DNA from: UBA1268 sp965662195
GTDB lineage: Bacteria; Planctomycetota; Planctomycetia; Pirellulales; UBA1268
DNA length: 56,655 bases
NCBI GenBank assembly: GCA_965662195.1
Contig: CBFIHA010000013.1
Location: 1-56,655 of the forward strand
Direction of reading: 5' to 3'
The translations under genes were made by a program, and so were the position numbers. Of this stretch, positions 1-8,500 are shown one piece after another; the first letter of the stretch is position 1, and each line of letters opens with the position of its first letter. The notes under the pieces are model-generated. The model was not told the origin of the DNA. It was given only the letters and a program-made list of their open reading frames with translations, and did not search any database.

Positions 1-157
1 GCTTCGAACGAGCGAAGGCCTGGAGGGCCGCAGCGAGTGTCCGGCGTCAGGGCACGGGCAGCCCGACCCACGCTGGACGTCGGTGTTCCCTTCTCAAGAA
101 CAACTCTAAAAATACCGGTCATCTGAGGCAGCACGTTTCGTGCCGAACAGGCTTGCC
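1..157. repeat. Intergenic repeat, family A right half plus conserved tail (left edge of window)
   Basis: This stretch is a near copy of 10468-10622, in the same orientation. By eye it differs at about eight positions over the first 130 bases plus one single-base gap, then diverges near the end. The inverted-repeat end AGGGCACGGGCA lies at 49-60; its partner TGCCCGTGCCCT would lie left of the window. The full-length copy at 10405-10526 shows both ends. The function is unknown; it looks like a non-coding MITE or REP-type element. Confidence 0.8.
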
Positions 158-186
158 ATGGATGGCTTTTTCCACGGACAGCTAGG
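156..186. repeat. Family D repeat (CCATGG...CTTTTTCCAC hairpin arm)
   Basis: The segment beginning CCATGGATGGCTTTTTCCAC and ending in GACAGCTAGG matches 54751-54781 with two differences. It also resembles the reverse complement of the hairpin at 56474-56493. Here only one hairpin arm is present. No coding role is apparent. The region 187-381 that follows contains no convincing gene. Confidence 0.6.
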
Positions 187-381
187 CTACTCATGGAGTA
201 GTGACCTCGGCGGCCTCGTGCCGTATGCCGCGCTGTTAGGAATCGGGCTGGCAGTTGTGGCGGCGCTGGCCTGGGCGTGTGTCCGTTTTGCCGGGTTTGC
301 GTGTGCGCACACCACACCCACCCTTGCAGCCCCTGATAACGTCAGCCGATGGACCTTTTCCATGGTCGAAGGAGGCTTTTC

Positions 382-720
382 ATGGGACGAGGTGTGGATC
401 GAAAGAAGCTGGCCGAATGGCAACTACGACTGGCGCGGTATGAGCAGGCAGGTCTGACACCGGCTGAGTTCTGCAAGCACGAAGGGGTGTCTGTTTCCGC
501 CTTTCGGTACTGGCAGCGACGTGTGGATCGCAACAACGGCGGACCGCAGCCGCGCAGCCACCAGGTACCGGCATTTGCGGCCATCGAGATCATCCCGCGA
601 CGATCGGTGTTCGTGCGATACCCCAGCGGTGCCTCACTGGAAATCCCGGATGACCGGATCGACTTGGTGCGGCTCGCGCTCGACCGCCTGGCTGTGAATA
701 TGGAGCCGGCGGAATGCTGA
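382..720 (+). CDS. tnpA: IS66 family accessory protein TnpA (Orf1), remnant element
   Basis: This encodes a small (112 aa) protein of the IS66 Orf1 (TnpA) type, an accessory factor of IS66 transposition. The N-terminal third reads as a helix-turn-helix segment, with GLTPAEFCKHEGVS followed by AFRYWQRR, which is characteristic of these proteins. The start at 382 is supported by AAGGAGG at 369-375. The gene overlaps the next one by ATG-TGA, the usual IS66 tnpA-tnpB arrangement. The element is not complete: the downstream tnpB loses its C-terminus and no tnpC transposase follows. The gene is therefore probably a non-mobile fossil. The family call is from recognised sequence pattern, not a search. 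Confidence 0.75.
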   Translation: MGRGVDRKKLAEWQLRLARYEQAGLTPAEFCKHEGVSVSAFRYWQRRVDRNNGGPQPRSHQVPAFAAIEIIPRRSVFVRYPSGASLEIPDDRIDLVRLALDRLAVNMEPAEC

Positions 721-1049
721 GTGTTGCCCCAGCCCCGACAATCTTCCTGCACACCGACGCCACCGACATGCAGAAGAGCTTTACCGGGCTGCGTGGCCTC
801 GTTCGCAGCGTGTTCAACGATGACCCGGCCGACGGCAGCCTGTTTCTGTTCGTGAACAAGCGACGTGACCGGATCAAAACGCTCTGGTGGGATGGCGACG
901 GCTTCGTGCTCTGGTACAAGCGACTGGAGCAGGGGACGTTCGAAGTCGTGGCCAGCCACTGCGGACGGCCGGCGACGCACTCGAAGACCCAGGGGAGAGG
1001 CTCATGCCAGGCCGTTTTTTACCCACAGATTCTACTGAGGACCCCGTGA
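714..1049 (+). pseudogene. tnpB: IS66 family TnpB (Orf2), C-terminally degraded
   Basis: The first 77 codons (to about 944) match the IS66 Orf2 (TnpB) pattern, including ATDMQKSFTGLRGLV, LFLFVNKRRDRIK and LWWDGDGFVLWYKRLEQGTF. After that the reading continues as VVASHCGRPATH..., which no longer resembles the family. I infer a deletion or frameshift that removed the C-terminus and the whole tnpC gene. Intact TnpB is about 115 aa. It starts inside the tnpA stop (ATGCTGA). Nothing recognisable as the IS66 DDE transposase is found in the 470 bases after it. Confidence 0.7.
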
Positions 1050-1321
1050 ATATCCGCAATTTTAACGATAGCACGTTCTCTATCCGGCAAGACACCACTC
1101 TCTCGCAGGCGGTTTCGTGGACTGCCGGGAAAGGCTGCGGCCGAGCGACCGACACGCGGTAACCTCCCTGTTCCACCCCACGCGAGGGTTCAGACAGTTC
1201 AGGATGGTTCCGACCAGGAGATGGCCAACGAGCTGGAGTGCCGCCTCAGACCGCTCTCGGTGTCCGTGTGGCGGTCCGCCTTCGGTCAAGCGAACCGATC
1301 ATCTCGGCCGACAGGCAGAGT

Positions 1322-1374
1322 GAATGGCCCTGCCACCGGGGCGTCAGGGCCATTCCCTCCGACCAATCTTTTTC
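1322..1374 (+). terminator. Terminator-like hairpin in gene-free stretch 1050-1519
   Basis: GAATGGCCCTG (1322-1332) pairs perfectly with CAGGGCCATTC (1345-1355) around a 12-nt loop. A short T-rich run follows at 1368-1374. It could terminate transcription from the IS remnant before the next gene. Otherwise the 1050-1519 interval shows no gene I can support. Confidence 0.5.
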
Positions 1375-1519
1375 CTAAACTCCATACCGCTGCCAACACC
1401 TCAGGTTTGCGGTCCTCAGGCCGCCTCGTTGTGTTGTCGCCAGTTGGACTGCCCCACTCCTTTTCCCGAGTGTTTTTGACCGCGATACGATTTTCCAGAT
1501 TCATAGAGATGCATGACTC

Positions 1520-2848
1520 ATGGCTGCTTCGATGACTATCCTCCCAGACAAACTGCATGAGTACCCTCAGTACCATGTCATCGACGGCACCGCCGGAGGA
1601 TCAGCGGCAATTCTTGATGATTGCCTGAACAGTCACGACGGGGTGTTGCAGCTTCTGCACCGTTACGCTGGCCGAACATTTTGTACGCCGGGGAAACGCC
1701 TGCGGCTCGATACCCAGTCGTACTATCCCGACTACATGAACGGGACGGGGCTTGATGAACTCTGGATGTGCTGCACCGTCCCGATCGTGACGGGCGTCAT
1801 TGATACCCGCACGAATAAGCCGCCATTTCGTGAAGGGGAATCGCACGTCCTCACACCGGATGGCCAATTCGTCTCGCTGCAGGATTTGATCGTCGCCAAC
1901 CCAGAAGCTGTCATGGGTGAGGAGATCACTGGCTTTTCTAAATCACTTTACGGCGAGCCGACCTGGCCGATTGTGTCGAAGAAATTCGACAATCTGAATC
2001 CGATCCCACACCATCTTCATTGGGCGAAGTGGGAGGTCTATGACATCAATTCGTTCGACAACCCCGGAGTCAGTGCCTCGCATTATCACACCACGGCCAT
2101 GGGACTGTACCCATTCGTGACGAAGGACCAGTTCCTCGCCTGCATGAAGCGGTTTGGACAGGGCGAGTACAACGGGGTGCGGCACTTGTCGCCGCACGTG
2201 ATGATGCGAATTGATAACGGCTTCGTGATGCCGAACGGGGTGCTGCACTCGCCGACGAACCTTTGCACACATGAACTGCACGTCACGATGGACGAGCACT
2301 TTCTTGCTGAAGACCTCACGCTTGATGGACGTATCGGGGCAGCAGATGCGTTCTATGCCTGTCGGGAAGAGGACTATCCGAAGGATCGGCACGAGGACTG
2401 GGAGTACCTGGTTGAGAAGTTCGACTTTGCAGCAAATCAGGACCCGAACTTCGTCCTGAATAATTCACGGCCGGCCATCACTGCCGAAGAATTCGCCGCT
2501 GACGGAGTCGATGCAAAGTGGATTGTCTACGGCGATTTTCTCGGTGACCAGAAGTGCTCGATTCTCCGCCTCATCCTACAGCCCGGCGGCAAAGCGAAGT
2601 TCTGTCCAGAGAGTCCGGCGTTGTTCCACACGAATGCTGGAAGCGGTCGTGTTGGAAAGCTCAACGTGCGATGCCACCACGATATGAAACTTGGTGAGAT
2701 CTATCCTGAGATCGGTTTTATTACTCAGGCTGCACTTGCAAACGGCGGTGTAGAAGTCGAGAACACGGGCTCTGAACCGTTCGTGTTGACCTTCGATTTC
2801 CCACAGAATGCCCACTCGCAAACACCCGGTGTTGCGTTTACGAGGTAG
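1520..2848 (+). CDS. Conserved cupin-like protein, function unknown
   Basis: This 442-aa soluble protein has no signal peptide. I do not recognise a characterised function. It has several closely spaced histidines that fit a metal-binding cupin: HHLHW at 164-168, SHYH at 187-190, H243 in GVLHSPT, and HELH at 251-254. A second, shorter beta-rich half runs from about 330 to 440 and includes GKAKFCPESPALFHTNAG. The layout is reminiscent of type I phosphomannose-isomerase-like or homogentisate-dioxygenase-like double cupins, but this is inference. A second in-frame ATG lies at 1532 and neither start has a strong ribosome-binding site. It stands alone between an IS66 remnant and a MITE, and its DNA looks less GC-rich than the rest of the window. 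Confidence 0.6.
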   Translation: MAASMTILPDKLHEYPQYHVIDGTAGGSAAILDDCLNSHDGVLQLLHRYAGRTFCTPGKRLRLDTQSYYPDYMNGTGLDELWMCCTVPIVTGVIDTRTNKPPFREGESHVLTPDGQFVSLQDLIVANPEAVMGEEITGFSKSLYGEPTWPIVSKKFDNLNPIPHHLHWAKWEVYDINSFDNPGVSASHYHTTAMGLYPFVTKDQFLACMKRFGQGEYNGVRHLSPHVMMRIDNGFVMPNGVLHSPTNLCTHELHVTMDEHFLAEDLTLDGRIGAADAFYACREEDYPKDRHEDWEYLVEKFDFAANQDPNFVLNNSRPAITAEEFAADGVDAKWIVYGDFLGDQKCSILRLILQPGGKAKFCPESPALFHTNAGSGRVGKLNVRCHHDMKLGEIYPEIGFITQAALANGGVEVENTGSEPFVLTFDFPQNAHSQTPGVAFTR

Positions 2849-2895
2849 TCGCTCAAAGTACTGGTTTCGCCCGCCCGCGGTCCTCTTATCGACTG

Positions 2896-3056
2896 GGCTC
2901 TGTCTGAAAACCCAATGCCTGGCTTCGAGCGGCTCATTTGCCTCCTGACTACATCGGGCTCCATCGCCAGATCCGCAAATCTGGCTGCTTCGCCGTCCTT
3001 GCCAGGGACCAAAGCAGCTCGCTCTCGGGCCAACGGTACCCTTTTCAGACAGAGCC
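2896..3056. mobile_element. MITE-like element with perfect 15-bp terminal inverted repeats
   Basis: GGCTCTGTCTGAAAA at 2896-2910 is the exact reverse complement of TTTTCAGACAGAGCC at 3042-3056. The 161-bp unit has no coding capacity, which fits a non-autonomous miniature transposable element mobilised by a transposase encoded elsewhere. No clear target-site duplication is visible. It fills most of the gap (2849-3155) between the cupin-like gene and the convergent transporter gene. Confidence 0.7.
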
Positions 3057-3155
3057 TAGGATGAAGTGAGGCAATGCCATGGCAATGGGAAGTCTCAACA
3101 AGGACCGGGCGATTGACCTGTCCCCGACTTCCGGACCAGTCGGTGCGTTCGGGCT

Positions 3156-4427
3156 TCAGGGTTGGGGGGCGTCTAAAAGCGTGATCGTCGCAAGGGCATC
3201 CTGAAACTGCTTTGACCAACGGAACTGATAGAGGGAGTAGAAGAGCAGCGTCATGGCGGCACACACGAGAAAAACCCGGTCGGACCGCAATTCCAGTGTT
3301 TTTACGCCGAGAAAAATAAGGTTGCCCGCGATCACGCCTACAAATGACAGGCAGTTCCATAGGCCAAGTACCTGGCCGCGGTCACTATCCTGAGCCAGAT
3401 GTTGCACCATCGTCTGTAATGGCACCATCACAAAGCCACACATAAAGCCACCGCAGGCGAGCAGGCTGGTGACCAGAGCAAAGTTGGGCGGTGCGAGGCC
3501 GAGTGCGAGATAGGCCCCGATGTTGGCAACACTACCGTAACGAATGAGGCCGGGGCGAATTACATGCCCGGACAACGCCCCGGCTGCGTAGTCACCGACA
3601 CCAATCGAGATTCCCAGCAGCGCCATCAGCAGCGACACTTGCAGATACGATATTCCGAGAATTTCCTTGTAATCGGGCAGGATCAGTACGGCAACACCAC
3701 CGATGATCATGTAAAACAGCGTCCAGGCAATTAAGACTGAGCGTAACGGTGTGCCGCGGGTGCTTGTCCAGGTCTTGATGTAGCCAGCGAAGAGGGCGTA
3801 GCTGATCGGCTTCTCGGGGTTCTGGGCGGTCAGCGAAGGAATGCCATGAACGGCAACAGTGCCCAGCACGCCGACGAGCAGAATAATGATCCCCGGCGCC
3901 CATCGCATCGCGTCGCCATAGGTCCCGATATAGCACTCGTAGAGTGGTCCCCCTACCGCACTTCCAAGAATGATTGCAAAGTAGGTGAACATGTTGACCG
4001 TGCCGTTGGCACGACTGAGTTTCTCACTTGACACAATCTCTGGCAGCATGCCGAACTTGGCGGGCGAGAAAAACGCGCTTTGCGTCGCAATGGTGACTAA
4101 GGACAGCAACACCAGCCACACGTTCTGCATCCAGAGTCCCCAGATCGCAATCAATGCGATGGCTATTTCAGACCATTTGGTCACGATGCTGACCTGCTGT
4201 TTGCTGTATCTGTCAGCAAACTGACCAGCAAAGCCGGACAGCAGCACAAACGGCACGGCAAGACACAACGACGCCCAAGCCTGGCCTCCCGGACCTAGGA
4301 TGCCCTCCCAGATCCCGCCCATCGCAAGACCGAACACGAGCAACTGCTTCAGAATGTTGTCGTTCGCAGCACCAAGAAACTGCGTGACATTCAGGCAGAC
4401 GAAGCCCCGAGTCGTCTTGTGATGCAT
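3156..4427 (-). CDS. MFS transporter, LplT-like (lysophospholipid transporter family)
   Basis: This 423-aa polytopic inner-membrane protein of the major facilitator superfamily has about 12 hydrophobic segments. Features resembling LplT and the MFS domain fused to Aas acyltransferases are GAANDNILKQ (19-28) at the first helix, DRYSKQ (72-77) in the loop between helices 2 and 3, and FFSPAKFGMLPEIV with LSRANG (about 119-142). LplT flips lysophospholipids for re-acylation; whether this protein does the same is inference. An AGGAAG ribosome-binding site precedes the start. A sulfatase gene ends 17 bases upstream on the same strand, so the two may be co-transcribed. It is convergent with the cupin-like gene. 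Confidence 0.75.
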   Translation of the reverse strand: MHHKTTRGFVCLNVTQFLGAANDNILKQLLVFGLAMGGIWEGILGPGGQAWASLCLAVPFVLLSGFAGQFADRYSKQQVSIVTKWSEIAIALIAIWGLWMQNVWLVLLSLVTIATQSAFFSPAKFGMLPEIVSSEKLSRANGTVNMFTYFAIILGSAVGGPLYECYIGTYGDAMRWAPGIIILLVGVLGTVAVHGIPSLTAQNPEKPISYALFAGYIKTWTSTRGTPLRSVLIAWTLFYMIIGGVAVLILPDYKEILGISYLQVSLLMALLGISIGVGDYAAGALSGHVIRPGLIRYGSVANIGAYLALGLAPPNFALVTSLLACGGFMCGFVMVPLQTMVQHLAQDSDRGQVLGLWNCLSFVGVIAGNLIFLGVKTLELRSDRVFLVCAAMTLLFYSLYQFRWSKQFQDALATITLLDAPQP

Positions 4428-4444
4428 GCATGACTTCCTGGTGG

Positions 4445-5980
4445 TTAGTCGCGGGGGGCCGCCTGCGTCGGGCGCAGAAGACTGGTTGAAGAGGGGGTGC
4501 TTTGCCCTTGCCCCGTGACCTCACGCAGAGGCGACTCGCCCCCCCGGGCAACCATAACCGGGTAAATATCGTCCCACCACGTATCGTAAGCATCTGCCAT
4601 GGCACTTACCCGTTCGGGCTTGCTTGTGGCCAAGTCAGTGCGGCAGCCAGGGTCGGACTTGGTGTCAATCAGTACCCATTGGTCCGGTGGTGTCACGCCC
4701 CAGTGAAACTGAGCGTTCTGCCTCGTGTAATTAGCGGCCGCACTGCCTTTTTCGACCCTCCGCAGCGTCTGGCACTGCATGCCCAGTACCTTCGTCGTGC
4801 AGGCAGGGTCGTCACAGGGACGGCTTCTGACGAGTAGGTAGTCGCCTTGTCGAACCCCAGCCATTGCGTATTTGTGCTGGGCCGCCAGGCCACTGGGCCA
4901 GCGAGCGACATGGTGGAAGAGAAAGCGATTTTCCTGCCAGGCGATAGCCCCTGCTGCCTCCAGGAGCGGCACCATGCTGAAGCCCTCGAGCCGATCAGCA
5001 ATAGCTGGGGGAATCTCTGCGCCGGCAAGTTCACAGAGCGTAGGCAAAACATCAAGATGGGCGGTAAGGGCGTCAACCTTTTTTGGCTTCCATTTGCCCG
5101 GCCACCGCCAGAATGACATTGCCCGGCTGCCCCCTTCCCAGATGGTGCATTTGCTGCCGCGCATGTTGGCGTTGAAGAGGTCAAGCCCGGCAGTCACACC
5201 ATTGTCGTTCATGAAGATGACAATCGTGTTGTGGTCAAGTCGGTTGTCTTCCAAAAAACCAAGCAGTCGGCCGACGTTGTGGTCGATATTGGCAATCATC
5301 CCGAGATACGTTGCCTCATCGTCGGTTACTTTGCCGCGAAAAGGGGCCACATATTCTTCAGGTGCCTTCAACGGGGAGTGTGGGGAATAGGTTGACAGGT
5401 AGAGAAAGTAGGGTTGGTCACCAGCGGCCTTGATGAAGGACATTGCCTGATCGAAGTAGAGATCTTCCCGGAAGCCCTTGGTTTGCAATCGCTTCTGGTT
5501 GTCGTCTTCGTCATAAATAACGAGCGTGGGGTCGAAGTGTTTGGCACCCTGCACGGTCCAGTCGAAGCCGCGCTGATGGGGGTGATAGGCTCCATCCCAA
5601 CCGAGGTGCCATTTGCCGATCATGCCCGTTTTGTAGCCGGCATTTCGGAGGAGCTCCGGAAGCAAAGTGGCTTCCTTCCACAGATGCTCCCGCGGGGCAC
5701 GAGTATGGGTGACACCGTTGCGAAACTCGTGCATGCCGGTAAGCAGTGCTGCCCGGGTGGGTGAACATGAAGGACTGACGTAAAAGTTGTCAAACCGCAC
5801 GCTCTCGTCATGGAGACGGTTGGTGTGGGGTGTTTTGAGGAGTGGGTGGCCATGCCGCGCCAAGTCACCGTAGCCCTGATCATCTGTCAGGATGAAGACA
5901 ATGTTGGGCCGCTGCCCTCCGTGGAGGGTGTTGCAGATGAGGGCACACAAGACAAGGAAGCAGTAGCCGATCAGTTTCAT
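4445..5980 (-). CDS. Secreted sulfatase (arylsulfatase family, Cys-type)
   Basis: This is a 511-aa sulfatase predicted to hydrolyse sulfate esters outside the cytoplasm. The start at 5980 gives a typical Sec signal peptide (MKLIGYCFLVLCALICNTLHG). The open frame extends 50 codons further upstream, but that extension is not signal-like. Sulfatase hallmarks are RPNIVFILTDDQ (24-35, metal-binding DD), the CSPTR formylglycine motif (C72-R76) and GKWHLG (122-127). A Cys-type enzyme needs a formylglycine-generating or anaerobic maturase encoded elsewhere; none is in this window. The natural substrate cannot be read from sequence. Planctomycetes use many such enzymes on sulfated polysaccharides. It lies directly upstream of the LplT-like transporter. 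Confidence 0.9.
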   Translation of the reverse strand: MKLIGYCFLVLCALICNTLHGGQRPNIVFILTDDQGYGDLARHGHPLLKTPHTNRLHDESVRFDNFYVSPSCSPTRAALLTGMHEFRNGVTHTRAPREHLWKEATLLPELLRNAGYKTGMIGKWHLGWDGAYHPHQRGFDWTVQGAKHFDPTLVIYDEDDNQKRLQTKGFREDLYFDQAMSFIKAAGDQPYFLYLSTYSPHSPLKAPEEYVAPFRGKVTDDEATYLGMIANIDHNVGRLLGFLEDNRLDHNTIVIFMNDNGVTAGLDLFNANMRGSKCTIWEGGSRAMSFWRWPGKWKPKKVDALTAHLDVLPTLCELAGAEIPPAIADRLEGFSMVPLLEAAGAIAWQENRFLFHHVARWPSGLAAQHKYAMAGVRQGDYLLVRSRPCDDPACTTKVLGMQCQTLRRVEKGSAAANYTRQNAQFHWGVTPPDQWVLIDTKSDPGCRTDLATSKPERVSAMADAYDTWWDDIYPVMVARGGESPLREVTGQGQSTPSSTSLLRPTQAAPRD

Positions 5981-7129
5981 GGGACGAGGCTGACCCTTTG
6001 GGGGAATAACGAGAGTCGTTCGTGAGTGGCTGTCCGTCTGGTCAAGATGAACTGAGGCGCAAAGCGCCCAGTTCATCGTGGCTGCCGGAGCGAGGGCATT
6101 AGATTCCGTGGGGCTGCTCGCGACGGACAAAAGTATAGCCGACCGGAACGTGCTCCACCGGCTCAGCTGACTGCGGGTTTACGCACACTGAGATGCAGCA
6201 GAAAGCTGCCATGGGCAGACCTTGCGTTGCCGGGGCTGGCGCGGGGGAGAGCGTAGCAGTTCCGTCAGTGCGATTTGTGATAAGCCACGTTCCGCCGAGA
6301 GGTCGCGACTCGCATCAGCGAAGCTTCGCGCGAAATTCGGAGACAAATTTCACCTCGCCTGTCCCACCCAACTGCTGTCGCGACTCCTGCCGATTAGGTC
6401 TTTCCCCGGGACCTAATTTCCGACGTATCCGAGCCCGATTTGGGAAAGCCTGACGCGTCTCGGCAAACCGCTTGAGCCACCCAATGTGCCACGCGCGGCA
6501 CGCCGAACAAACGGGGGGAGTTCGGCCAGGTGCAGGAGGATCGCGATGCTGTCCACGCGTCACCCGAAGACCTGTCGGTGATCGTCATCCAACGCAGCTA
6601 GAAGGTAGCAGCTGCTCTGTTTTTCGGCCGTCAGATCGGGTCAGCGAGGGGGATGCGGTCGAGAAGTTCTGCTCCGTCGGCCAAACAGCTGCCGAACGGT
6701 TTATTCGCGGGTTATCTGATGGGTAGTTCGCGACGCGACCTTCGATTGGCGCCAGAGATTCCTGTTCGCCCCTTTCCTGGGTCGGGACGCGTGCAAAAGT
6801 CCACGGACCGTCCTGGCCTTTCGCATCGCTTTCGTTCGTGGCCGTGTTTGTGTCCGCGAGCACTGGTTTGGGCCCCAGCATCATCGGCAGCCTGGCGGTC
6901 CCCACGACTCGCGATGGGCACTGGCATTTCTCCCTGGTGCCGGCGGGCGTGAAACGCTCTCCCGACGCGCTGGTGTCACCAAAACCTCTTTTTTTGTGAG
7001 TTCCCACCATTTTCTCAAAGCCGCTCGGATCTCTCCCTAGGTCGGCGACACGGCATAACTCCCGGCCGGTGGGCCGTTTGCGAAGGTGCCGTCGCCCATC
7101 CGCGGTTTCACTGCTGGTGGCGTACCAAC
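5981..7129. other. Gene-free stretch of about 1.15 kb with one hairpin
   Basis: No convincing coding sequence is seen in either strand; short open frames here have no recognisable domains and poor start signals. The only clear structure is a perfect 8-bp stem, ATTAGGTC (6393-6400) with GACCTAAT (6410-6417), around a 9-nt loop. The rest may be eroded coding DNA or a regulatory region for the sulfatase gene that starts at 5980. Confidence 0.5.
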
Positions 7130-8500
7130 TCAGGCGGCGACGCGATCCAGATGCTTCTGCCCGCCCGGCCAGCGGCCATTGTGGGCGTCGGTGGATTCCC
7201 CTGCAGCAGGTTCGTCCCAGAGCAGTTCAGTGAACCGCCTGATGGGGTGTTCCCAGGAAAACGCTGACAGATCTGGGAGCTGACGTGGCCGCTGCCCGGC
7301 CCGTTCAATCGCCCGGCCAAGGGCCGGCACATCGGCCCGATCGGCAACGGTCACATGCCGACCGCCGATCTCCAGAAGGGTGGGATTGTCCGGCGGCACC
7401 ACGACCCGGGCACCGCAAGCCAGAGCCTCGATGGTGGGTAGCCCAAACCCCTCAGCCACCGACCAGTTCACGAAAACATCAGCCGTCGAGTAGGCCCGGC
7501 GAACCAGTTCATCGGGGACGTGACCAAGAAAAATGGCGTTTCCCTCACGTCGCGAGCTCCCCGCGCCCAGAAAAATGGCGTAGCTGTTGCTGGCATTCAC
7601 CGCAGCGACAATCTCGGCGAATCGCTTGCGTGGGTCCTGCGTGCTAACCGCAACAACAAGTGGCAGGTTGTCGGGAATGCCAAAGGCCTGACGAAACGAG
7701 CCATCCGGCTGCGGAAAAAATGTCTCCCTGTCATACCCCCAGTTGACAACGTCAACCTGCACCGCCGTGCGGGCGATTCCCGCAAAGACGCGGCAGATGT
7801 CTGCGGCCACGTGGTGTGATGCAGTCACGATCCGCCGCTTTGCCAGCAAAGGTGCCCGCGCAAGAGCACTTAGGTTGGTTTGGAAATTGTCGCTCAACTG
7901 CGGTGGGTAGTAGTGCGGAAACTGAATCGGTATCAGATCGTGCAGGACAAAGACGGACCGCTCCGGTGGCACGCCCTTTGGCGGTGTCGCCGGGAGGATG
8001 CCGGCAGCAAAGGTCAGGTAGGCGTCTGCCATCAACGCTGGTCTCAGAGACCGTCGCCGCCATGAGGCGGCATACGTCCGCAGCGCATCAGGCACCCACC
8101 GGCGCAGCCAGGTCTCCCTGGTCGCATCGTCGGACTTTGCCCGGCAGGCGCGCCTGATCGATCGAATCCTGCGGCGGAGAGCGTTCCGGATCCTGGCGTA
8201 CGTCAGGTTCATCCCGGTGTGGACACCCATCGCCACGTGGTCCAGGTCGGCGTGGATCTGCAGCAGCGATGTGTCGCTCGACCAATGCCCGATCGGCTCC
8301 AGCCCACGGCAGGTGTGGCGGACAAGTTGAATGTCCCAGCCACGACGGGTCGCTTCTGCAGCCAACCCGGGGGTGATGGCCCGGGTCACCCGCTGAATAC
8401 CCGTGGCCGGCCGGTCCCACAGGGCCGTCATGTCGATTGCCAGAATCGGCCTTGCTGCAGCCCGCAAGTCATGCAGCTGGGGGAAAGTGGGGGAATTCAT
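7130..8500 (-). CDS. Glycosyltransferase, GT4 (GT-B) family
   Basis: This 456-aa protein is probably a retaining, nucleotide-sugar-dependent glycosyltransferase for a cell-surface glycan. The C-terminal half has the GT4 donor-site pattern EGFGLPTIEA (E350 and E358, the EX7E motif), preceded by GHVPDELVRRAYSTADVFV and followed by ACGARVVVP. HDLIP at 187-191 fits the acceptor domain. There is no signal peptide or membrane segment. Its ATG overlaps the TGA of the upstream glycosyltransferase gene by four bases (8497-8500), so the two are translationally coupled. The exact sugar and acceptor are unknown. Confidence 0.85.
   Translation of the reverse strand: MNSPTFPQLHDLRAAARPILAIDMTALWDRPATGIQRVTRAITPGLAAEATRRGWDIQLVRHTCRGLEPIGHWSSDTSLLQIHADLDHVAMGVHTGMNLTYARIRNALRRRIRSIRRACRAKSDDATRETWLRRWVPDALRTYAASWRRRSLRPALMADAYLTFAAGILPATPPKGVPPERSVFVLHDLIPIQFPHYYPPQLSDNFQTNLSALARAPLLAKRRIVTASHHVAADICRVFAGIARTAVQVDVVNWGYDRETFFPQPDGSFRQAFGIPDNLPLVVAVSTQDPRKRFAEIVAAVNASNSYAIFLGAGSSRREGNAIFLGHVPDELVRRAYSTADVFVNWSVAEGFGLPTIEALACGARVVVPPDNPTLLEIGGRHVTVADRADVPALGRAIERAGQRPRQLPDLSAFSWEHPIRRFTELLWDEPAAGESTDAHNGRWPGGQKHLDRVAA

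Noticed and set aside
140..457. 105-codon open frame with a hydrophobic stretch at the left edge
   Set aside because: It starts inside repeats A and D, overlaps the start of the IS66 tnpA gene and its ribosome-binding site, and the C-terminal part is just tnpA in another frame.
1004..1162. Short open frame with GGGAGAGG before an ATG
   Set aside because: It would encode only about 52 residues with no recognisable domain, lies in decayed IS DNA, and the ribosome-binding site is too close to the ATG.
6585..7010. 141-codon frame on the minus strand in the gene-free stretch
   Set aside because: No domain, no signal peptide, no ribosome-binding site, and composition unlike the neighbouring genes.
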